NCBI RefSeq assembly: GCF_002749975.1
Contig: NZ_PEIG01000003.1
Location: 186,001 to 250,000 of the forward strand
Direction: 5' to 3'
Length of the DNA stretch: 64,000 bases
Source: Gloeocapsopsis sp. IPPAS B-1203
GTDB taxonomy: Bacteria; Cyanobacteriota; Cyanobacteriia; Cyanobacteriales; Chroococcidiopsidaceae
Under the pieces are notes generated by a model. It was not told the origin of the DNA. It worked only from the letters and a program-made list of their open reading frames with translations, and made no database searches. The position numbers and the translations under genes are program-made. Position 1 is the stretch's first letter; each line of letters starts with the position of its first letter. This document shows positions 16,763-26,536 of this stretch, piece by piece.

Positions 16763-16788
16763 CTACGGTAAGTCGGTAGGAATACCGT
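16763..16788. promoter_or_regulatory. conserved 26-bp dyad element, copy 1
   Basis: CTACGGTA, four variable bases (AGTC), then GGTAGGAATACCGT. The ends form ACGGTA/TACCGT and an inner dyad GGTA-GGAA-TACC. Near-identical copies with the same spacing occur at 45789-45814 and 52618-52643. This copy is about 610 bp from each flanking gene. Confidence 0.75.
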
Positions 16789-17397
16789 GTTTATCTACAA
16801 GACTTAAATTTGGCATACATAGCTTGAAAAAGCAAGTACATAATTAACAATTCCATTTAAAATCTGATTTGCTGTAGCGTGACGAAGTGCAGCGATCGCC
16901 GTCACGTATCATGCTGATTGTGCCAACAATCAATTTACTTTTTAAGGAGTATACGTGATTAATGCTGATTGACTTTAATGTAGAGATATGTATGATATGA
17001 AAAAATACTATTAAATATCTACTCTTAGTTTCAATAATCTACTTTGTTACTACTGACACAGTTTAAGAAGGAGTAGTTTAATTGCGTTGTCTCGATTGAT
17101 TTAAAATCAAGTAAGTTTAGTTTTGCTTACTGAGAAGACATTGAAGCAAAAATTTTGTTAACTAATAGCTTTTCTATCTTCAGAGAGAGTACATAAAGAA
17201 ATCGTGATGTCATAACTGTGTCGATAAAAATGTATTCGTAACCTCAAATACATTAAGTCAGGAATATTAGTCCATCAACCAGGGCAATCAAGTTTCAAAA
17301 CATGACGGCTGAGTAGCTTATAGACAAAGAGGTGTCGTGGCAGACAAGGTTCTTAATTTTCTTAGAACGTTGAAAAATTAAATTTAGAGCATCACTA

Positions 17398-18774
17398 ATG
17401 AACATATCTGTAGAAAGGGCACTAGAAATCTTAGATCAATTCAAGGTGGACTTGAGCGAAGTCCAAGAAATGGTGTTCAAACAAACTTGGGAAGGACGTT
17501 CTTACCAGGAAATTGCCAAAAACTCTGGATACCAATTTTCTTATATTAGAGATATTGGTTATCGGCTATGGCAGTTACTATCAGCAGCATTTGAGCAGAA
17601 GATTACTAAAAATAATATTCAACAGGTATTAAAGCATTATGTTTTAAGTACCGAATCATCTAAACTCAATAGTAATAATTCAGTATATTTGCCAGAAAAA
17701 ACACCAGGAACTATCCCTAACACATATCAAACAGAAATCGCGTTGCACAGCAGAGATAGGAAAGAAGCACTTGATATTTCCGCTTTCTTTGAGCGTGGAG
17801 CTGAAGTTGCAACCTTAAAACAGTGGATAGCACAACGCTGTCGTTTAATTACGATACTAGGCGTACGGGGAATCGGCAAAACGACTTTAGCTACTATTGC
17901 GACAGAACAAGTTCAACAGGAGTTTCAATATTCAATTTGGCGATCGCTACACAATACTCAAACAGTCAACGATTTGCTCAGAGAGATTATTGCAGGACTA
18001 TGTCCGCATCTAGAGGTTAATTTGCCTCAATCTTTAGAGGGCTTGATTTCATGTTTGATGCAATATTTACGCGAGTACCGCTGCTTGTTAGTATTAGATA
18101 GTTATGAGTCCATACTTCAAAAAAAACAAAGATCGGGACATTATTCTGCTGAGTATGAAGGATACGGTCAATTTCTGCAAAGAGTTGCGGTTGAACGTCA
18201 TCAAAGCTGTGTCATAATCGTTACTCAAGAAAAGCCAATTGGGATCTCAGCGGTTGAAACAGAATACTTACCTGTGCGATCGCTACATGTTCAAGGTTTG
18301 TCGCAACAAGCTGCTGAGCAAATTCTCAAAGCCAAAAATCTAAGTTTTACCACAGATGAAGGTAGTGAACTTATCAATGTCTATGATGGAAATCCCTTAT
18401 TTCTAAGATCTGTTGCAGTATCGATTCAATCTCTATTTGGTGGAGATGTGTCTAGATTCCTATCTCAGAAAACTTTTGTTTTCGGAGATATTTGGGATGC
18501 GATCGAGCAGCAGTTCAACCGCTTGTCAATTGCAGAAAAACTTTTGATGTATTGGCTCTCTACCAATGATGACTGGTCCCTCTTATGGGAATGTCCAGAT
18601 TCACTGCAATTTTCACGCAGAGAAATACTTGAAGCCCTGCAATCTCTGCAACACAGGGCATTGATTGAAATTGACTCTTTCTGCTTAACCCAGCCAGTGG
18701 TAATTAAAGAGTATATGGCTGAGTCTATTAAGCATCGCAAGCCTGACGTAATCGAGTTAGTCAAAGCGTCCTAA
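17398..18774 (+). CDS. vMAP-type HTH plus NB-ARC (STAND) ATPase without effector or repeat domain
   Basis: 458 residues. Residues 1-85 (VERALEILDQFKVDLSEVQEMVFKQTWEGRSYQEIAKNSGY... LWQLLSAAFEQKITKNNI) match the HTH found at the N-terminus of many cyanobacterial NB-ARC and vWA-MoxR-associated proteins. The ATPase follows: P-loop GVRGIGKTT at 155-163, Walker B CLLVLDSYESIL, RNBS-like CVIIVTQEKP, GNPLFLRSVA (GxP motif) and a winged-helix end at about 370-450. Most relatives carry a C-terminal WD40 or TPR sensor array; this one stops after the winged helix. Such proteins are thought to be signalling or conflict-type switches. A hairpin lies just downstream. Confidence 0.87.
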   Translation: MNISVERALEILDQFKVDLSEVQEMVFKQTWEGRSYQEIAKNSGYQFSYIRDIGYRLWQLLSAAFEQKITKNNIQQVLKHYVLSTESSKLNSNNSVYLPEKTPGTIPNTYQTEIALHSRDRKEALDISAFFERGAEVATLKQWIAQRCRLITILGVRGIGKTTLATIATEQVQQEFQYSIWRSLHNTQTVNDLLREIIAGLCPHLEVNLPQSLEGLISCLMQYLREYRCLLVLDSYESILQKKQRSGHYSAEYEGYGQFLQRVAVERHQSCVIIVTQEKPIGISAVETEYLPVRSLHVQGLSQQAAEQILKAKNLSFTTDEGSELINVYDGNPLFLRSVAVSIQSLFGGDVSRFLSQKTFVFGDIWDAIEQQFNRLSIAEKLLMYWLSTNDDWSLLWECPDSLQFSRREILEALQSLQHRALIEIDSFCLTQPVVIKEYMAESIKHRKPDVIELVKAS

Positions 18775-18794
18775 GTTACGATTAATAGCTTTAC

Positions 18795-18824
18795 TGCAGC
18801 CTCGAACAAAGTTACTAGGCTGCA
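18795..18824 (+). terminator. hairpin downstream of the NB-ARC gene
   Basis: TGCAGCCT (18795-18802) pairs exactly with AGGCTGCA (18817-18824) across a 14-base loop. It begins 20 bases after the stop codon. The following run is only weakly T-rich (GTGTATTTT), so terminator activity is likely but not certain. Confidence 0.55.
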
Positions 18825-18889
18825 ACTGTGTATTTTAAATAAAATTAAATGCATATAAGATTCGTATGTCTTACATTTTCAGTACACCT

Positions 18890-18933
18890 ACGATATTTTT
18901 ACGATATTTTTTACGATATTTTTACGATGTTTT
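18890..18933. repeat. four direct ACGATATTTTT repeats at 11-12 bp phase
   Basis: Copies start at 18890, 18901, 18913 and 18924; the last reads ACGATGTTTT. The T-tracts recur once per helical turn. It is about 170 bp upstream of the first exopolysaccharide gene, in a 331-bp spacer otherwise without recognisable genes. Confidence 0.8.
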
Positions 18934-19105
18934 AAATTGTAAAAAAAAGTGACAGCGTGTAAACTGGCATCTAAAGCAGAACAAAACAGAACAAATACCT
19001 AATCTGGTTCGCGATCAACTTTGCCTTTAGCCTTTAGTATTTGGGTCAGTTTGCGTACATAGGGCGTTTCACTTTTCTATTCGATAAGGAATAAGTGCAT
19101 CAATT

Positions 19106-20218
19106 ATGAAGATTGCTCTAGTCCATGATTACTTAACGCAAAAAGGAGGAGCGGAACGTGTCTTTGAATTACTATGTAGGCGCTATCCTGATGCTGATGT
19201 TTTTACATCGTTATATGATGCCAAGAACACAATCGATTTAGGTGAAAGAATCGTTTATACAACTGGGTTACAGAATATTCCAGGAGCAAAAAAGTATTTC
19301 AGATTGATGGCTCCACTCTACTTCCCAGCTTTTCGCACTTTAGACTTGCAAGACTACGATCTAATTATTAGTAGTAGTAGCAGCTTTGCTAAAGCTGTTC
19401 GTAAAAGAATTGGAGCGAAGCATATTTGTTTTTGCCACAATATAACTCGGTTTTTGTGGGACACCGCAACTTACCTCAGAGAATACCGCGATTATCAATA
19501 TCTTCATCCGGTACTTGAAAAAATCTTTGGAGCTATGCGGCAAGTAGACTTAAAGTATTCGCAAGAGCCTGATTACTATGTAGCAAACTCTCAAATTGTA
19601 GCCCGCCGTATTCAACAAACATATCGAAAACCGGCACTAGTTATTAATTACCCAATTGATGTTACTCAATTTCAGTTCTCTCGAGAAAAAGACGATTTTT
19701 ATCTAGCGTCAGCTCGCTTAATTAGCTACAAACGTATCGATGTTATTATTGAAGCTTTTAATTGGCTGGGATGGTCTTTAGTCATATTAGGGAATGGACC
19801 AGAAAGAGAACGTTTAGAGTCACGAGCTTTAAAAAATATTCGATTTTTAGGTCATGTTAGTGATAAAGAGCGTGCTTTTTTAATGTCAAAAGCAACATCT
19901 GTGATTGTGGCAGCATTAGAAGATTATGGATTAGTTCCAATAGAAGCAAATACAAGTGGAACGCCCGTGATTGCTTATGGTGCGGGAGGTGTGCTTGATA
20001 CACAAATACCTGGCAAAACAGGAGTCTTTTTTCAGCGACAAACACCTGAAGCTTTACAAACTGCGTTGTTAGATGCTAAACAAATTCCTTGGAATTATTT
20101 GGAAATTCGCAATCATGCCATAAATAATTTTTCCGAAGAAGTATTTTTTAGCAAAGTTGAACAGTTAATTGAGCAAGTTTTTGATCAGCCAGAACCACTA
20201 GCGATATCAAATGTTTGA
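19106..20218 (+). CDS. GT4 family glycosyltransferase, first gene of exopolysaccharide locus
   Basis: 370 residues opening MKIALVHDYLTQKGGAERVFELLCRRYPDADVFT, a GT-B acceptor domain with the glycine loop KGGAERV. The donor domain begins YLASARLISYKRIDVIIEAFN and has AALEDYGLVPIEANTSGTPVIAYGAGGV, whose Glu-x7-Glu pair binds the nucleotide sugar. It retains anomeric configuration by class. It probably adds an early sugar, often mannose, to the lipid-linked repeat unit at the inner membrane face. The stop overlaps the upstream extension of the next gene, so the two are translationally close. Confidence 0.92.
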   Translation: MKIALVHDYLTQKGGAERVFELLCRRYPDADVFTSLYDAKNTIDLGERIVYTTGLQNIPGAKKYFRLMAPLYFPAFRTLDLQDYDLIISSSSSFAKAVRKRIGAKHICFCHNITRFLWDTATYLREYRDYQYLHPVLEKIFGAMRQVDLKYSQEPDYYVANSQIVARRIQQTYRKPALVINYPIDVTQFQFSREKDDFYLASARLISYKRIDVIIEAFNWLGWSLVILGNGPERERLESRALKNIRFLGHVSDKERAFLMSKATSVIVAALEDYGLVPIEANTSGTPVIAYGAGGVLDTQIPGKTGVFFQRQTPEALQTALLDAKQIPWNYLEIRNHAINNFSEEVFFSKVEQLIEQVFDQPEPLAISNV

Positions 20219-20241
20219 TTTTACAGTTGGTGAGAATACCA

Positions 20242-22455
20242 ATGAATAAAGACAATTTCGCAATGGCTACGGAACAGGAGGCAGGTTACGGACAGCTTTT
20301 ATCAGTTTTAATGCGTAGGCGCTTTTTGTTATTGTCTGTATTTTTTGGCATCCTGTCGATGGCAACTGTTCTCACAATAATTACAAAGCCAACCTATAAA
20401 AGTTCGATGCAGCTTTTAGTTGAGCCTAACTATCAAGGAAAAACTGACCAAGGACAAGGAAAAACCACAGAAAGCGAATTTGCTGACTCTAATGTTGAGG
20501 TAGATATTGCAACTCAAATCAACTTGATGAGTAGTTCAATACTTTTACAAAGAGCAGTTTCTTTGTTACAGCCTGAGTATCCTGATATAGATATTAAGTC
20601 ACTGAGAAAGTCTCTAACACTATCACCTGTACAAGGGCAAGATGGAACTGGTAAAAAAGTTAGGACAAAAATTGTTGAAGTTCTCTACACAGATAACGAC
20701 CCACAGAGAACTCAAAATGTTCTCAACGCAATGCAGCAAGTTTATCAAGATTACAACTTAGAACAGCAGAAGTTACGCTTAGCAAAGGGTCTGACTTTTA
20801 TCAATGAGCAGCTACCTGTCATTAAAGATAGAGTTAATCAAGCTGAAAATGCTTTAGAACTATTTCGTGAAAGCAATAATCTCATCGATCCAGAGTTACA
20901 AGCAAAAGCACTTACAGATGCTTTAAATAATGTTAAACAAGAACAACGCACAAATAGAAATCAAATTCAGCAAACTCAATCGCGTTTGCACAATTTACAG
21001 CAACAGCTTGCTCGTACGCCGCGAAATGCACTAGTTTCCTCGCGTTTAAGTCAATCGCAACGTTATCAAAACTTACTCAATGAAATTCAGAAAACAGAAC
21101 TCGCCTTAGCGCAGCAACGCTTACGCTACACTGATTCTTCCCCCCAAGTTGAACTTTTGCTGTCTCAGCGCGATACCCAGCGTGAGCTTTTACAACAGGA
21201 GATGCAAACAGTTGTGGGAGAAAATGCGATCGCCAGTGAAGAAGATACAACAACTGCAGGACAGCAAGGTCAATTAGATATTAATCTAGCCGGAGAGTTA
21301 GTTGAAGCGCAGACAAACTTAGTTAGTCTTCAAGCAAATGCGCAGAGTTTAGCAAATGCAGAGCAGCAGTTGAGCGCAGAAATACAAAGATTTCCTACTC
21401 TGCTTGCACAGTACAATCGTCTCTTACCAGAAGTATCAGTTAATCGAGAAACACTCCAACAACTGATGACTGCACGTCAGGAGTTAGGTTTACAACTCGC
21501 CAGAGGTGGTTTTGACTGGCAAGTTGTCGAGCAACCAGGGATAGGCGAGCAAATTAGTCCAAGTATTAAGCGGAATCTGTTATTAGGAATCGTTGTTGGG
21601 CTGACTTTAGGATGTTTTGCTGCGTTTATCCGTGAAGCAGTTGATGATGCAGTTCACTCTTCGGATGAGTTGAAAAAGCAAGTAGCCCTACCTCTATTAG
21701 GTTTAATTCCAGAGTTACCACCAGCAAAACCGAATGGACTTATTAAGTTAAATAAGCAGCAAACACAAGTCCTTCCTATGCTCTGTTTGCAATCGTTTCG
21801 CGATGCGCTGGATCTGATTTACAAAAATATTAGATTGCTGACGGCATTTCCAGTAAAATCGTTAGCCGTCACTTCAGCCCTTGCTGGTGAAGGTAAGACA
21901 ACTTTAGCTTTAGGTTTGGCGATCGCCGCAGCGCGGTTGCACCAAAAAGTATTGCTGATTGATACAGATCTACGTCGTCCTAGTTTACACAAGCAATTAG
22001 AACTATCAAACGAACAAGGACTATCAACTTTATTGACAAGCGATCGCGCTTTACCTTGTCGAAGACGCATTCAACTTTTTGGCGCACAGATTGATGTGTT
22101 GACTTCAGGTCCTACACCAGTAGATCCTGTGCAGCTATTAAGTTCCTCAAAAATGAAGGAAATGATGCTTGCTTTCGAGCAAGAGTACGATCTGGTGCTA
22201 CTTGATACTCCTCCTGTTCTTGGTAGGGTAGATGCAATCCAAACAGCATCTTTTTGCAGTGGTGCAATTTTAGTAGCGCGTATTGATCGGGTCACTCGTA
22301 CAGAAATTACCCAAGTCACAGAAATGTTGAGTCGCACAAATGTGTTTGGAGTTATTGCCAATGCAGCAGCTAATAGCCCTCGGTATAGCAGTACTTACGC
22401 TGAATCACCACGTAGCCGATTTTTACTGAATCACTCAGCTGCTGTTGAACGTTAA
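20242..22455 (+). CDS. Wzc-like polysaccharide co-polymerase/BY-kinase
   Basis: I take the ATG at 20242 (MNKDNFAMATEQ), preceded by GGTGAG, rather than the TTG at 20215; about 737 residues. Two membrane helices (RRFLLLSVFFGILSMATVLTI and NLLLGIVVGLTLGCFAAFI) enclose a periplasmic Wzz domain with a long Gln-rich coiled coil. The cytoplasmic kinase domain has Walker A SALAGEGKTTLA (Lys near 552), Walker A' LLIDTDLRRPSLHK and Walker B DLVLLDTPPV. The C-terminal tail has only a couple of Tyr residues (RYSSTYAE), fewer than enterobacterial Wzc. It controls chain length and export of the polymer. Confidence 0.93.
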   Translation: MNKDNFAMATEQEAGYGQLLSVLMRRRFLLLSVFFGILSMATVLTIITKPTYKSSMQLLVEPNYQGKTDQGQGKTTESEFADSNVEVDIATQINLMSSSILLQRAVSLLQPEYPDIDIKSLRKSLTLSPVQGQDGTGKKVRTKIVEVLYTDNDPQRTQNVLNAMQQVYQDYNLEQQKLRLAKGLTFINEQLPVIKDRVNQAENALELFRESNNLIDPELQAKALTDALNNVKQEQRTNRNQIQQTQSRLHNLQQQLARTPRNALVSSRLSQSQRYQNLLNEIQKTELALAQQRLRYTDSSPQVELLLSQRDTQRELLQQEMQTVVGENAIASEEDTTTAGQQGQLDINLAGELVEAQTNLVSLQANAQSLANAEQQLSAEIQRFPTLLAQYNRLLPEVSVNRETLQQLMTARQELGLQLARGGFDWQVVEQPGIGEQISPSIKRNLLLGIVVGLTLGCFAAFIREAVDDAVHSSDELKKQVALPLLGLIPELPPAKPNGLIKLNKQQTQVLPMLCLQSFRDALDLIYKNIRLLTAFPVKSLAVTSALAGEGKTTLALGLAIAAARLHQKVLLIDTDLRRPSLHKQLELSNEQGLSTLLTSDRALPCRRRIQLFGAQIDVLTSGPTPVDPVQLLSSSKMKEMMLAFEQEYDLVLLDTPPVLGRVDAIQTASFCSGAILVARIDRVTRTEITQVTEMLSRTNVFGVIANAAANSPRYSSTYAESPRSRFLLNHSAAVER

Positions 22456-22490
22456 CCACTAAATCACTATTGTAGGAAATGAGGCACAAG

Positions 22491-23417
22491 ATGAGTAGCT
22501 TTAATGCGATCGCAATAGAATCAGATTTTCCCGTTCTTCAAAACCAACAAGACATTGGCGTATCACCGTGCAATCTAATTTGGCGACAGCGAAAACTCTT
22601 AGTTAAACTGTTCCCTCAATTTAAACAACCGTATATGCCTTCGTTGGATAATCAGCAACGATTAGTAGAGTGTCTGCAACGCTCTCCAATTCAACTTATT
22701 CGTCTCGATCATAATTTGAGTGAGGCACAAATTCGATTATGGGCGGACGCAAGTCACCAAGCAAACAAATCAGTTTATCTTGAACTCCCTGCTGCAGAAT
22801 CAATTGCCAGAAAACGCAGATCATTTAATTGGATTGTCAAGCGTTGCAGTGATTGGCTAGCGGCGATCGTCTTACTACTGTTGCTCATGCCATTGATGGT
22901 CTTTTTATCACTGCTAGTTTATTTCTCTTCTCCAGGTCCAATTTTCTTTCAACAATGGCGCGTCGGCGAACGAGGTAAGTTGTTTCGGATTTATAAATTC
23001 CGCACTATGGTTGTCGATGCGGAAAAATTGCATCATCAGTTAATGGCTAACCAAAATGGTTTGCATAAACTTGCAGACGATCCTCGGTTAACACGTTTGG
23101 GTGCATGGATGCGCAAATACAGTCTCGATGAGTTACCACAGTTATTTAATGTCTTACGCGGTGAAATGAGTCTTGTAGGTCCGCGCCCTTGGGCTTTGTA
23201 TGATGCAATGCGACTAAATGGAGAAGGAAAAAAACGATTAAATGCACTTCCAGGAATTACAGGAGCTTGGCAAGTACAAGCAAGATCAACTTTACTTGAT
23301 ATTAACGCCGTTAATAATCTGGATTTAGACTATTTGCACAATTGGTCTTTAGCTAGAGATCTCGCGATTTTACTCCAAACTTTTCCTAAAGTTTTATCTG
23401 GTTTTGGTGCATTTTAG
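22491..23417 (+). CDS. polyprenyl-phosphate sugar-1-phosphate transferase (priming enzyme)
   Basis: ATG 22491 follows GAGG at a proper distance and is preferred to ATG 22479; about 308 residues. Residues 1-110 are a soluble variable part. One membrane helix ([25 protein letters not shown]) follows. The catalytic domain then has [17 protein letters not shown], the conserved [24 protein letters not shown] and [13 protein letters not shown]. It loads the first sugar phosphate onto undecaprenyl phosphate and so starts repeat-unit synthesis. Its place beside the Wzc-like gene is classic for exopolysaccharide loci. Confidence 0.94.
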   Translation: MSSFNAIAIESDFPVLQNQQDIGVSPCNLIWRQRKLLVKLFPQFKQPYMPSLDNQQRLVECLQRSPIQLIRLDHNLSEAQIRLWADASHQANKSVYLELPAAESIARKRRSFNWIVKRCSDWLAAIVLLLLLMPLMVFLSLLVYFSSPGPIFFQQWRVGERGKLFRIYKFRTMVVDAEKLHHQLMANQNGLHKLADDPRLTRLGAWMRKYSLDELPQLFNVLRGEMSLVGPRPWALYDAMRLNGEGKKRLNALPGITGAWQVQARSTLLDINAVNNLDLDYLHNWSLARDLAILLQTFPKVLSGFGAF

Positions 23418-23444
23418 TCTACTGCGCTATTTTTAAACCCAATC

Positions 23445-25289
23445 ATGCGTTACAAATTTTCGCCTTTTATAGGTTTGCTGAAAAGCACTCACTTTTGGCA
23501 AGAGAACTACTTAATTTTACGGGAGTTACAGTATTTTCCTGCGGCTGTCATTTTAGCCATTGTATTTGCTTTGTTAGCAGCAGCTTTTGAGGGTTTCGGT
23601 ATCGGTTTTCTACTTGCGTTTTTACAAAGTTTAGTAGACCCAAGTGGTACACCATTTCAAACAGGAGTTCATTGGTTTGATGTTTGGGTTTTAGGAATAA
23701 ATACTTCAAAAATAAGTCGTTTGTATCGAATTTCTGCACTAATTTTAACTGCTACTTGGATTCGGGCAGTATTCAACTACTTGACACAGGTTTATATAGA
23801 AGTTGTTCAAAGTAAGTTAATGGCTTGCTTGAAAAAACAAATTTTTGAGCAACTGCAATCAGTGAGTTTAAAGTATTTTACTTCAACTAATTCAGGAGAG
23901 TTAATTAATAGCATCACAGGGGAAATCAAAAGTCTCAAGCAAGCTTTTTCTTTAGTAGCTTTTAACATCACTAAAGGTCTGACACTAGCAGTTTATGCGC
24001 TCATTTTGTTTCGGATATCTTGGGTACTGACAGTTATTGCCATTCTTTTATTTACATTATTAGCAGTAGGACTTTCTACCCTTAGTAAACGAGTACGCGA
24101 AGCAAGTTTTGCCGTATCGAGAGCGAATGGTGCATTTACGGCGATCGCTGTTGAATTGATTAATGGTATTCGTACTGTACAAGCCTTTGCAACCCAAGAT
24201 TTTGAGCGAAAACGCTTCTATCAAGCAAGCGATCGCGTTGAGGAAGCTACGATTACATCAGTTATGGGATTGGCACTTGTTCGACCTCTTGCTGAAGGTG
24301 CTGCTACCACAGTTCTGGTATTAATGATTATTGTCGCGATGACGATATTCGTCGCGAATGGAACGCTAGAGGTTGCCTCATTACTCACATTTTTGTTTGT
24401 TTTATTTCGTTTAGTTCCAGCAATTCATGAAATTAATTGCAACAGCGCTCGTTTGAATAGTTTTCGCGGTGCGATTGAGAATATTAAGCAAGTGCTCAGA
24501 ACTGACGATAAACCTTACTTACTCAATGGCACAAAACAATTTTCAGGATTGCAAAAAGCAATTGAATTTGTCTCACTAGATTTTGGTTACGATCGCGATC
24601 ATTTAGTCTTAAATAATGTCACATTAACCATCAAGCAAGGGCAAACAACTGCACTCGTTGGTGCTTCCGGTGCAGGTAAATCGACACTCGTAGATTTGAT
24701 TCCTCGCTTTTACGATCCGACGCAAGGCGATATTTTCATTGATGGAGTCGATCTACGCCAGTTCGATATCAAATCAGTGCGGCGGAAAATGGCAGTTGTT
24801 AGTCAAGACACTTTCATTTTCAACACTTCAGTACGCAATAACATTGCTTATGGATCAGACATAGATGAAGCAGCTATTTGGGAAGCAGCAAAACTAGCAA
24901 ACGCTTTGGAATTTATTCAACAAATGCCCGAAGGTTTTGATACTCAACTAGGCGATCGCGGTGTGCGATTATCTGGAGGACAACGTCAGCGAATTGCGAT
25001 CGCTAGGGCTTTACTCCGCGATCCTGATATTCTTATTCTCGATGAAGCAACAAGTGCTTTAGATTCAGTATCAGAACGGCTGATTCAAGAATCATTAGAA
25101 AAACTCTCTGTCGGGCGAACTGTCATTGCGATCGCACATCGTTTATCTACCATTGTTCGAGCCGATAAGGTTGTTGTGCTTGAACAAGGAAGAGTTGTTG
25201 AGCAAGGAAACTATAAAGAGTTATTAGAACAGCATGGCAAGCTGTGGAAATATCATCAAATGCAACATGAGTTAGGTCGAGTTAGCTAA
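23445..25289 (+). CDS. MsbA/HepA-like ABC exporter (fused permease and ATPase)
   Basis: 614 residues. Six membrane helices lie in about 1-340, starting AAVILAIVFALLAAAFEGFGIGFLLAFLQ. The nucleotide-binding domain has Walker A GASGAGKSTL, signature LSGGQRQRIAIARALL, Walker B ILILDEATSALD and H-loop IAHRLST. It is a half-transporter that should homodimerise. In this locus it probably flips a lipid-linked glycan; the closest functional model is HepA of heterocyst envelope polysaccharide. No Wzx-type flippase is seen, so this protein may fill that role. Confidence 0.93.
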   Translation: MRYKFSPFIGLLKSTHFWQENYLILRELQYFPAAVILAIVFALLAAAFEGFGIGFLLAFLQSLVDPSGTPFQTGVHWFDVWVLGINTSKISRLYRISALILTATWIRAVFNYLTQVYIEVVQSKLMACLKKQIFEQLQSVSLKYFTSTNSGELINSITGEIKSLKQAFSLVAFNITKGLTLAVYALILFRISWVLTVIAILLFTLLAVGLSTLSKRVREASFAVSRANGAFTAIAVELINGIRTVQAFATQDFERKRFYQASDRVEEATITSVMGLALVRPLAEGAATTVLVLMIIVAMTIFVANGTLEVASLLTFLFVLFRLVPAIHEINCNSARLNSFRGAIENIKQVLRTDDKPYLLNGTKQFSGLQKAIEFVSLDFGYDRDHLVLNNVTLTIKQGQTTALVGASGAGKSTLVDLIPRFYDPTQGDIFIDGVDLRQFDIKSVRRKMAVVSQDTFIFNTSVRNNIAYGSDIDEAAIWEAAKLANALEFIQQMPEGFDTQLGDRGVRLSGGQRQRIAIARALLRDPDILILDEATSALDSVSERLIQESLEKLSVGRTVIAIAHRLSTIVRADKVVVLEQGRVVEQGNYKELLEQHGKLWKYHQMQHELGRVS

Positions 25290-25340
25290 AAAGCTCTCAA
25301 CTATCAACCTTTACTAAAATTACGGAAAGTATTCACAATA

Positions 25341-26489
25341 ATGATTGCAATTCATGGCTCTTACTACAATAACAATTTTGGCGATCTCCTCTTGATCAAG
25401 CTCGTTGAAAATTGGGTAAAATCCAAAGTTAATAGCACTATTGTTTACCCAATGGTAGACAAACAAGAACAAAAAGAGTTTAAAGAACACTTTCCTAATA
25501 GTTTTATAGGAATCAAACAACGTGAAACCTGGCAAGCTTTAGTTTGTACTGGGGGCGGATATTTAGGGGAACCAAATTGGAGTCATGGCAAAAAATTAGG
25601 AGGTAAATGGAATAAGCAGTTTTTTCGGCGTCATGTTTTACCGGCTGAAATATGTATATGGAGTAATACTCCTTACGCTATAGTAGGTGTAGAAGCAGGT
25701 CCACTTTCAAACATTTTCGTTAGACATGAAGTAAAGCGTATTTTATCTCATGCATCTGTACTATCTGTGAGAAATATTGAATCGAAAAAGTTTATTCAAG
25801 ACACATTAGGTATCGACTCCGAAGTCATAGTAGCACCAGATGCAGCACTGACAATTAGTAAGGAAGATATTCCTACTACTGCTCTTAATTATGTAGATAG
25901 TCTCTTAGCTCCTTATCAAGGAATGATATCACTGGGGATTCACTATCCATCTAGATTTCTCTGTGATACTCCTCAAGCAGAACTATTAAGACAAGGCTTA
26001 TTTTCCACACTTGCTTCGACACCAGATGTCTTACCCGTTGTCTTTTCTGATTGTGGATCTAACAATGTTCCCTCAGACACAGAAAAATTAGCAAAAATCA
26101 TTCACAATTCAACGGGAAAAGAATGCTTGTCATTACCTTTTAAAGGTATATGGGAAACAGCAGCATTGATCTCAAAATTATCAGCTATTTTAACAACTAA
26201 GCTCCACGTAGGTATTGTGGCATATGCATTAGGAGTTCATTGTGAATCATTTGCAACTCATCAAAAAACTCCGCGTTTTTACAAGCAAATTGGTCGTGCT
26301 TCACAATGTATTATGTTAGATGATATTTCTGATAAAAACATAGTCATAGAAAAAATTGAGCGTGCTTTACAAGCTGCACGTAATCAAGTTTCACCAATCA
26401 ACTGCCAAGAATATGAGCAGGTTAAGCAAAATTCATTGATTCACAAACAACTAGTTTTGAATTTTCTTAACTCTACTATTCAAAACTAA
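25341..26489 (+). CDS. polysaccharide pyruvyl transferase family protein
   Basis: 382 residues with the family opening GSYYNNNFGDLLLIKLVENW, a central CTGGGYLGE loop, VGVEAGPLSN, LSVRNIESKKFI, and a C-terminal half with TTKLHVGIVAYALG. This GT-B-like fold in CsaB/WcaK proteins transfers pyruvate from phosphoenolpyruvate to a sugar as a ketal, adding negative charge. It is in line with the exporter gene (51-base gap) and the GT2 series that follows. The acceptor sugar is unknown. Confidence 0.88.
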   Translation: MIAIHGSYYNNNFGDLLLIKLVENWVKSKVNSTIVYPMVDKQEQKEFKEHFPNSFIGIKQRETWQALVCTGGGYLGEPNWSHGKKLGGKWNKQFFRRHVLPAEICIWSNTPYAIVGVEAGPLSNIFVRHEVKRILSHASVLSVRNIESKKFIQDTLGIDSEVIVAPDAALTISKEDIPTTALNYVDSLLAPYQGMISLGIHYPSRFLCDTPQAELLRQGLFSTLASTPDVLPVVFSDCGSNNVPSDTEKLAKIIHNSTGKECLSLPFKGIWETAALISKLSAILTTKLHVGIVAYALGVHCESFATHQKTPRFYKQIGRASQCIMLDDISDKNIVIEKIERALQAARNQVSPINCQEYEQVKQNSLIHKQLVLNFLNSTIQN

Positions 26490-26536
26490 AAGTAGTTGCT
26501 AATCCTTTATGATGCTCTTAGTCTTAGGTCGATCAA

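Larger units (their letters stand above)
16156..17397. other. 1.2-kb spacer without a convincing gene
   Basis: Both strands are broken by stops apart from a 76-codon frame at 16453-16683 (minus), which has no recognisable domain and ordinary spacer composition. The region holds several HIP1 sites, a 13-bp-stem hairpin (16703-16736) and one copy of a conserved 26-bp dyad element (16763-16788). I see no tRNA. A small RNA gene is possible but not shown. Confidence 0.6.
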
